Part shown: positions 61,586 to 64,000 of the stretch, piece by piece
How the letters are laid out: each line of letters opens with the position of its first letter
Numbering within the stretch: the first letter of the stretch is position 1
DNA from: Methylocystis sp. ATCC 49242
GTDB taxonomy: Bacteria > Pseudomonadota > Alphaproteobacteria > Rhizobiales > Beijerinckiaceae
Assembly: GCF_000188155.2 (NCBI RefSeq)
Contig: NZ_KE124774.1
Coordinates: 3,552,356 to 3,616,355 of the forward strand
Length of the DNA stretch: 64,000 nt
Reading direction: 5' to 3'
Notes under the pieces: model-generated
Database searches by the model: none
Told to the model about the DNA's origin: nothing
What the model saw: only the letters and a program-made list of their open reading frames with translations
Program-made: the position numbers and the translations under genes

Positions 61586-61935
61586 TCCGCATGATCTCTT
61601 CAGGTTGGGTATAGTAGCCCCGACTCGGAAGACCTTGCACACCATAGATCGCGGTATGCCGGAACCTCCGCCGCGCTGGGAGCCGCGCTATACACTCTGA
61701 CGAAATCGCCTTCGAGGAAGGGTGGCAGCTCAAGGTCCACTGATTACGAAAAGCCAGGAACTCCCTAAGATTGCGACTAGTGATGCGACGATAACGGCAT
61801 TGATTATCGGCTCACGAACCATCAGCTCCGCTCCTCTTGTGATAGGTCGAGTTACGAGTGACGAGGCGTGATAGAGCATCGAGCGATGGCGTACTTTCAA
61901 TTAGTCAATTTGTCGCAGTTTGTCGATTCTTTTAG

Positions 61936-61985
61936 AATAATTATAGATTGGCATTATAATAATTATAAATCGATATTATAATAAT
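61936..61985 (+). repeat. AT-rich 22-bp tandem repeat
   Basis: Two 22-bp units (61936-61957 and 61958-61979) share AATAATTATA at the start and ATTAT at the end; a third partial unit begins AATAAT at 61980. The repeat also contains inverted ATTATAATA/TATTATAAT arms. It lies 180 bases upstream of the first tiny membrane-protein gene. Confidence 0.85.
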
Positions 61986-62163
61986 GTGCATTGTTCCTAA
62001 GACTGAACAGAAGTTATCACCGCGAATGCGTAATTATACGTACTTTGATACGTTTTCCGATCTTCGATGCGAATATTTGTCGCGGTTTTTACATCTTGAG
62101 CCCGCGCCAGGGCGGACATAGGCTTTCCGTGCCTGCCATAACAATCTACTATCGGAGGAAACT

Positions 62164-62274
62164 ATGCGGCCTGCGCACAACAACAAGGAGCTCTTAAAAG
62201 CTCTCGCCGTCGTCGGCGTAATCGGCGCGATGTTCATTGTCGTGCTCCACAATGTGACGGGTATGATTGGCTAA
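62164..62274 (+). CDS. 36-residue single-helix membrane protein upstream of bacteriohemerythrin
   Basis: Short gene with a strong ribosome site (GGAGGA, ending 6 bases before ATG 62164). The peptide begins MRPAHNNKELLKALAVVGVI and continues GAMFIVVLHNVTGMIG, one transmembrane helix after a polar N-terminus. No family known to me. It lies 93 bases upstream of the hemerythrin start on the same strand, and a second tiny membrane gene follows hemerythrin, so the three may be one unit. Confidence 0.65.
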   Translation: MRPAHNNKELLKALAVVGVIGAMFIVVLHNVTGMIG

Positions 62275-62367
62275 ACCACGCCGCGAGGGTTTCCGGAGCA
62301 CCTCTACGGTTCCGGGAATCCCAACGTACATTGCTTCTTGTCCGGAGACATTCGAGGAGGAAACACA

Positions 62368-62775
62368 ATGTCGCTTATGACGTGGACAAAGGAACAATTT
62401 GGCACGAACGTCAGCGCCCATGATGAAGAGCATCGCGAAATATTCCGGCTGGTCAATGCGCTGGGCGACGCAGTCGGGACCGGTGACCGCACGACAATCG
62501 GAAAACAGTTGGATGCGCTGATTGATTATGTCGCGAAGCATTTCGCCGCCGAGGAAGCAAATTTTGCCAAATACGACTATCCAGCGGCTACTACGCACAA
62601 GGCCGAACACGACAAGCTGGTGGCGACCTGTCTTGATTTGCAGAACAAATTTCATGCCGGCGAAGCGGAAATCACAGGTGAGACCGCGGCGTTTGTCGTC
62701 GGCTGGTTGAACAATCACATTCCAAGTATCGACAAGCTCTATGGTCCTTATCTTAACGCAAAAGGCGTCGTTTGA
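62368..62775 (+). CDS. Bacteriohemerythrin
   Basis: Oxygen-binding diiron protein, 135 residues, four-helix bundle. All seven metal ligands are present: His22, His58, Glu62, His77, His81, His117 and Asp122 (motifs HDEEHREIF, HFAAEEANF, HKAEHDKLV, HIPSIDKLY). No signal peptide, so it is cytoplasmic. In Methylococcus a homologue is thought to deliver oxygen to particulate methane monooxygenase, a role that would suit this organism. AGGAGG lies 7 bases before ATG 62368. A C-terminal GPYL end is usual for the family. Confidence 0.95.
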   Translation: MSLMTWTKEQFGTNVSAHDEEHREIFRLVNALGDAVGTGDRTTIGKQLDALIDYVAKHFAAEEANFAKYDYPAATTHKAEHDKLVATCLDLQNKFHAGEAEITGETAAFVVGWLNNHIPSIDKLYGPYLNAKGVV

Positions 62776-62900
62776 TTGCGGTCTTCGTTTCTACTCCGAT
62801 AAGACTCTCGTTCCCTCATGCTCTCCATGGGTAACTATCTTGCACATGCGCAGAGCTCAACGGTTAACTTTAGAAAGAGGAAAAAGAGGAGGAAGCTAAG

Positions 62901-63071
62901 ATGGCTGAACAAGATCTGGCAATCACGCCGAAAGCATACGCTTTCGCCGTAGTCGGCGCTCTCATACTGGGCGGCATCGGCGGGGCATTATTGGCCAGTG
63001 GAGCCGTGGGCTACATTTCATCCGCTATCATTGGAGCTATTATTGGAGGCGGTATCGGAATGTTCATGTAG
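62901..63071 (+). CDS. 56-residue glycine-zipper membrane protein downstream of bacteriohemerythrin
   Basis: Start ATG 62901 has AGGAGGAAG upstream. The peptide begins MAEQDLAITPKAYAFAVVGA, then LILGGIGGALLASGAVGYIS and SAIIGAIIGGGIGMFM. It has two glycine-zipper helices with GxxxG spacing, the kind that oligomerise in membranes. Function unknown. A rho-independent terminator follows, closing the transcript. Confidence 0.7.
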   Translation: MAEQDLAITPKAYAFAVVGALILGGIGGALLASGAVGYISSAIIGAIIGGGIGMFM

Positions 63072-63160
63072 GCGCAAACATGACGTCAATCCGTCGCGCT
63101 TTGAGAGCGGACCCGAAGTAACACGTGTAGGCTCACATTGCCCTTGGCTTGTCCCTATTG

Positions 63161-63185
63161 GCCCGGCTCCCTGCCGGGCTTTTTC
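63161..63185 (+). terminator. Rho-independent terminator of the hemerythrin unit
   Basis: GCCCGGC, loop TCCCT, GCCGGGC, then TTTTTC. Seven perfect base pairs with a U tract, 89 bases after the small membrane gene. Confidence 0.9.
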
Positions 63186-63304
63186 TTTGGTGGTAATGAT
63201 GCAATCCGACTGCGACAACTGCGCGCATGACAAGCTGTCGCATTGGCCCCGGGATGCGCGCGAAGCTATTTCTGCAGGGACACATTCCCTCCCAAGTATA
63301 ACTT

Positions 63305-63336
63305 GAGCCCGGCTCCACGCTGGGCTCTATCTTTTT
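63305..63336 (+). terminator. Second terminator-like hairpin
   Basis: GAGCCC (63305-63310) pairs with GGGCTC (63322-63327), followed by ATCTTTTT. It resembles the first terminator in sequence and may be a backup or belong to an unannotated short transcript between 63186 and 63305. Confidence 0.6.
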
Positions 63337-63404
63337 GAATCGCACGCCTGTCCCGCCATCGGTCGTCACCGGCCGCCTTTGCATACGATTTCGGCTGCCT
63401 CCGG

Positions 63405-63638
63405 TCACCTTACGGTGTGTCGGAGACGCGCGCTGCATCCCTGTCGCTCAAAGATGTTTGCATAATTTCGCGTTTGCCGGCGAACCTGAAACACGGTTAC
63501 TGCGCCACCATTCCGATGATAGCATCGCCCTTTCTCATTGACGGCCGCTGCGATTTCATCAGCCGTCATCCATTTGTTCCCGTGTTCGTATAGAATTGCA
63601 GCAATTTCTCCACAAAGCGTGATGTGCTTGCTTTCCAT
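63405..63638 (-). CDS. Small winged-helix-like hypothetical protein
   Basis: The 77-residue protein reads MESKHITLCGEIAAILYEHG, then NKWMTADEIAAAVNEKGRCY and TVFQVRRQTRNYANIFERQG. This pattern (WMTxxELAxxVNxxGxYxxxDG, then VTxFQIxxRTxxYPxLFE) recurs in small alphaproteobacterial proteins annotated as hypothetical, probably DNA-binding. ATG 63638 is used; ATG 63698 is in frame upstream. No clear ribosome site for either. Confidence 0.65.
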   Translation of the reverse strand: MESKHITLCGEIAAILYEHGNKWMTADEIAAAVNEKGRCYHRNGGAVTVFQVRRQTRNYANIFERQGCSARLRHTVR

Positions 63639-63712
63639 TTTCGTTGGCTCGGAATTGTCGCGTCGATCGCCGCCAAAGTTATACCAACTCGTGTTCATTA
63701 TAATCCATACAT

Positions 63713-64000
63713 CTATTCGCGTAATGCGATGGACATGATGCGCCAGGGCTGCTCGACGACCTTGTTCCATGCCTCGCAGTGCCAGTTCGCCATCTTGGCG
63801 TGAAGCATCTTCAAATCCACGGCTGCCTCTTTTGGCTCCGTCTTCCCCTGCTCGAGCACGCTCGCCGCGCCTTCCAAAAGCTGGCTCTTCCACGTTGTGA
63901 TCTGGTTCGGATGCACGTCGAACCGCCGCGCAAGTTCGGCCAGCGTCTTATCGCCCTCACGGCCGCCAAAGCCACCTTCGCCTTGGACGCCGCTGGATGG
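63713..64000 (-). pseudogene. IS3-type OrfA transposase fragment at the window edge
   Basis: From 64000 downward: AKVALAAVR in one frame, then after a one-base shift near 63955 [38 protein letters not shown] and [12 protein letters not shown]. This is the helix-turn-helix protein of an IS3-family element. The coding sequence after LHAK diverges from the usual KIGELTLENDFL, so the 3' part is also lost. It continues beyond the window. Confidence 0.75.

Larger units (their letters stand above)
61174..62163. other. AT-richer intergenic region upstream of the hemerythrin locus
   Basis: Mostly noncoding. It holds one doubtful small gene (61391-61585) and, near its right side, a very AT-rich tandem repeat (61936-61985). 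Base composition falls well below the surrounding GC level from about 61880 on. Confidence 0.6.

Overview
The window looks like chromosome of an alphaproteobacterial (type II) methanotroph of the Methylocystis/Methylosinus kind. The evidence is a high-GC sequence with a complete calcium-type methanol dehydrogenase cluster in the order mxaFJGIRSACKLD plus a lipoprotein gene and a MoxX/MoxY-like two-component pair, a bacteriohemerythrin of the kind linked to methane monooxygenase, and rhizobial-type insertion sequences. The genus assignment is inference; the cluster itself is read directly.

Layout. (1) 0.1-14.7 kb: a diheme cytochrome c, a trypsin-like protease, then the mxa operon with stable hairpins after mxaF and mxaI, and the regulator pair. 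(2) 14.8-16.2 kb: a pqqA-like ORF with TGA at its cysteine codon, an integrase relic, and the first of two 61-bp direct repeats that match the 3' half of a tRNA-Lys(UUU) gene. (3) 16.1-36.8 kb: a segment bracketed by those repeats. It carries an L,D-transpeptidase, insertion elements and a sulfur module: a sulfonate-type ABC importer, an OsmC-like protein, an acyl-CoA-dehydrogenase-like flavoprotein, a family 2A encapsulin shell, its cysteine desulfurase cargo with a 340-residue disordered leader, a serine acetyltransferase, a TetR regulator, an outer-membrane protein and a cysteine dioxygenase/flavoprotein fusion. (4) 36.9-51.6 kb: a second tRNA-targeting element with a P4-type integrase, a nitrilase-family gene, a corrinoid salvage locus (cobalamin riboswitch, TonB-dependent receptor, two uncharacterised proteins, CbiZ), and a replication module (AlpA-like protein, iteron-like repeats, primase/helicase, DUF5681 protein). 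(5) 51.8-61.2 kb: an insertion-sequence graveyard. It includes an IS66 element whose tnpC is split by a group II intron, three copies of one IS5-family element (one truncated), an IS6 fragment and a frameshifted integrase-core element, with one secreted beta-helix gene among them. (6) 61.2-64 kb: bacteriohemerythrin between two tiny membrane-protein genes, then a fragment of an IS3-type transposase.

How it fits together. The mxa genes encode a periplasmic methanol oxidase, its cytochrome cL acceptor and its maturation factors. The sulfur module reads as one pathway: import a sulfonate, release sulfur oxidatively, make cysteine through serine acetyltransferase, then draw sulfur from cysteine inside a protein nanocompartment, with the dioxygenase fusion as another exit for cysteine. 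The corrinoid locus imports incomplete or foreign corrinoids under B12 feedback and trims them with CbiZ. Both modules sit in tRNA-Lys-targeted DNA, which suggests they arrived as cargo.
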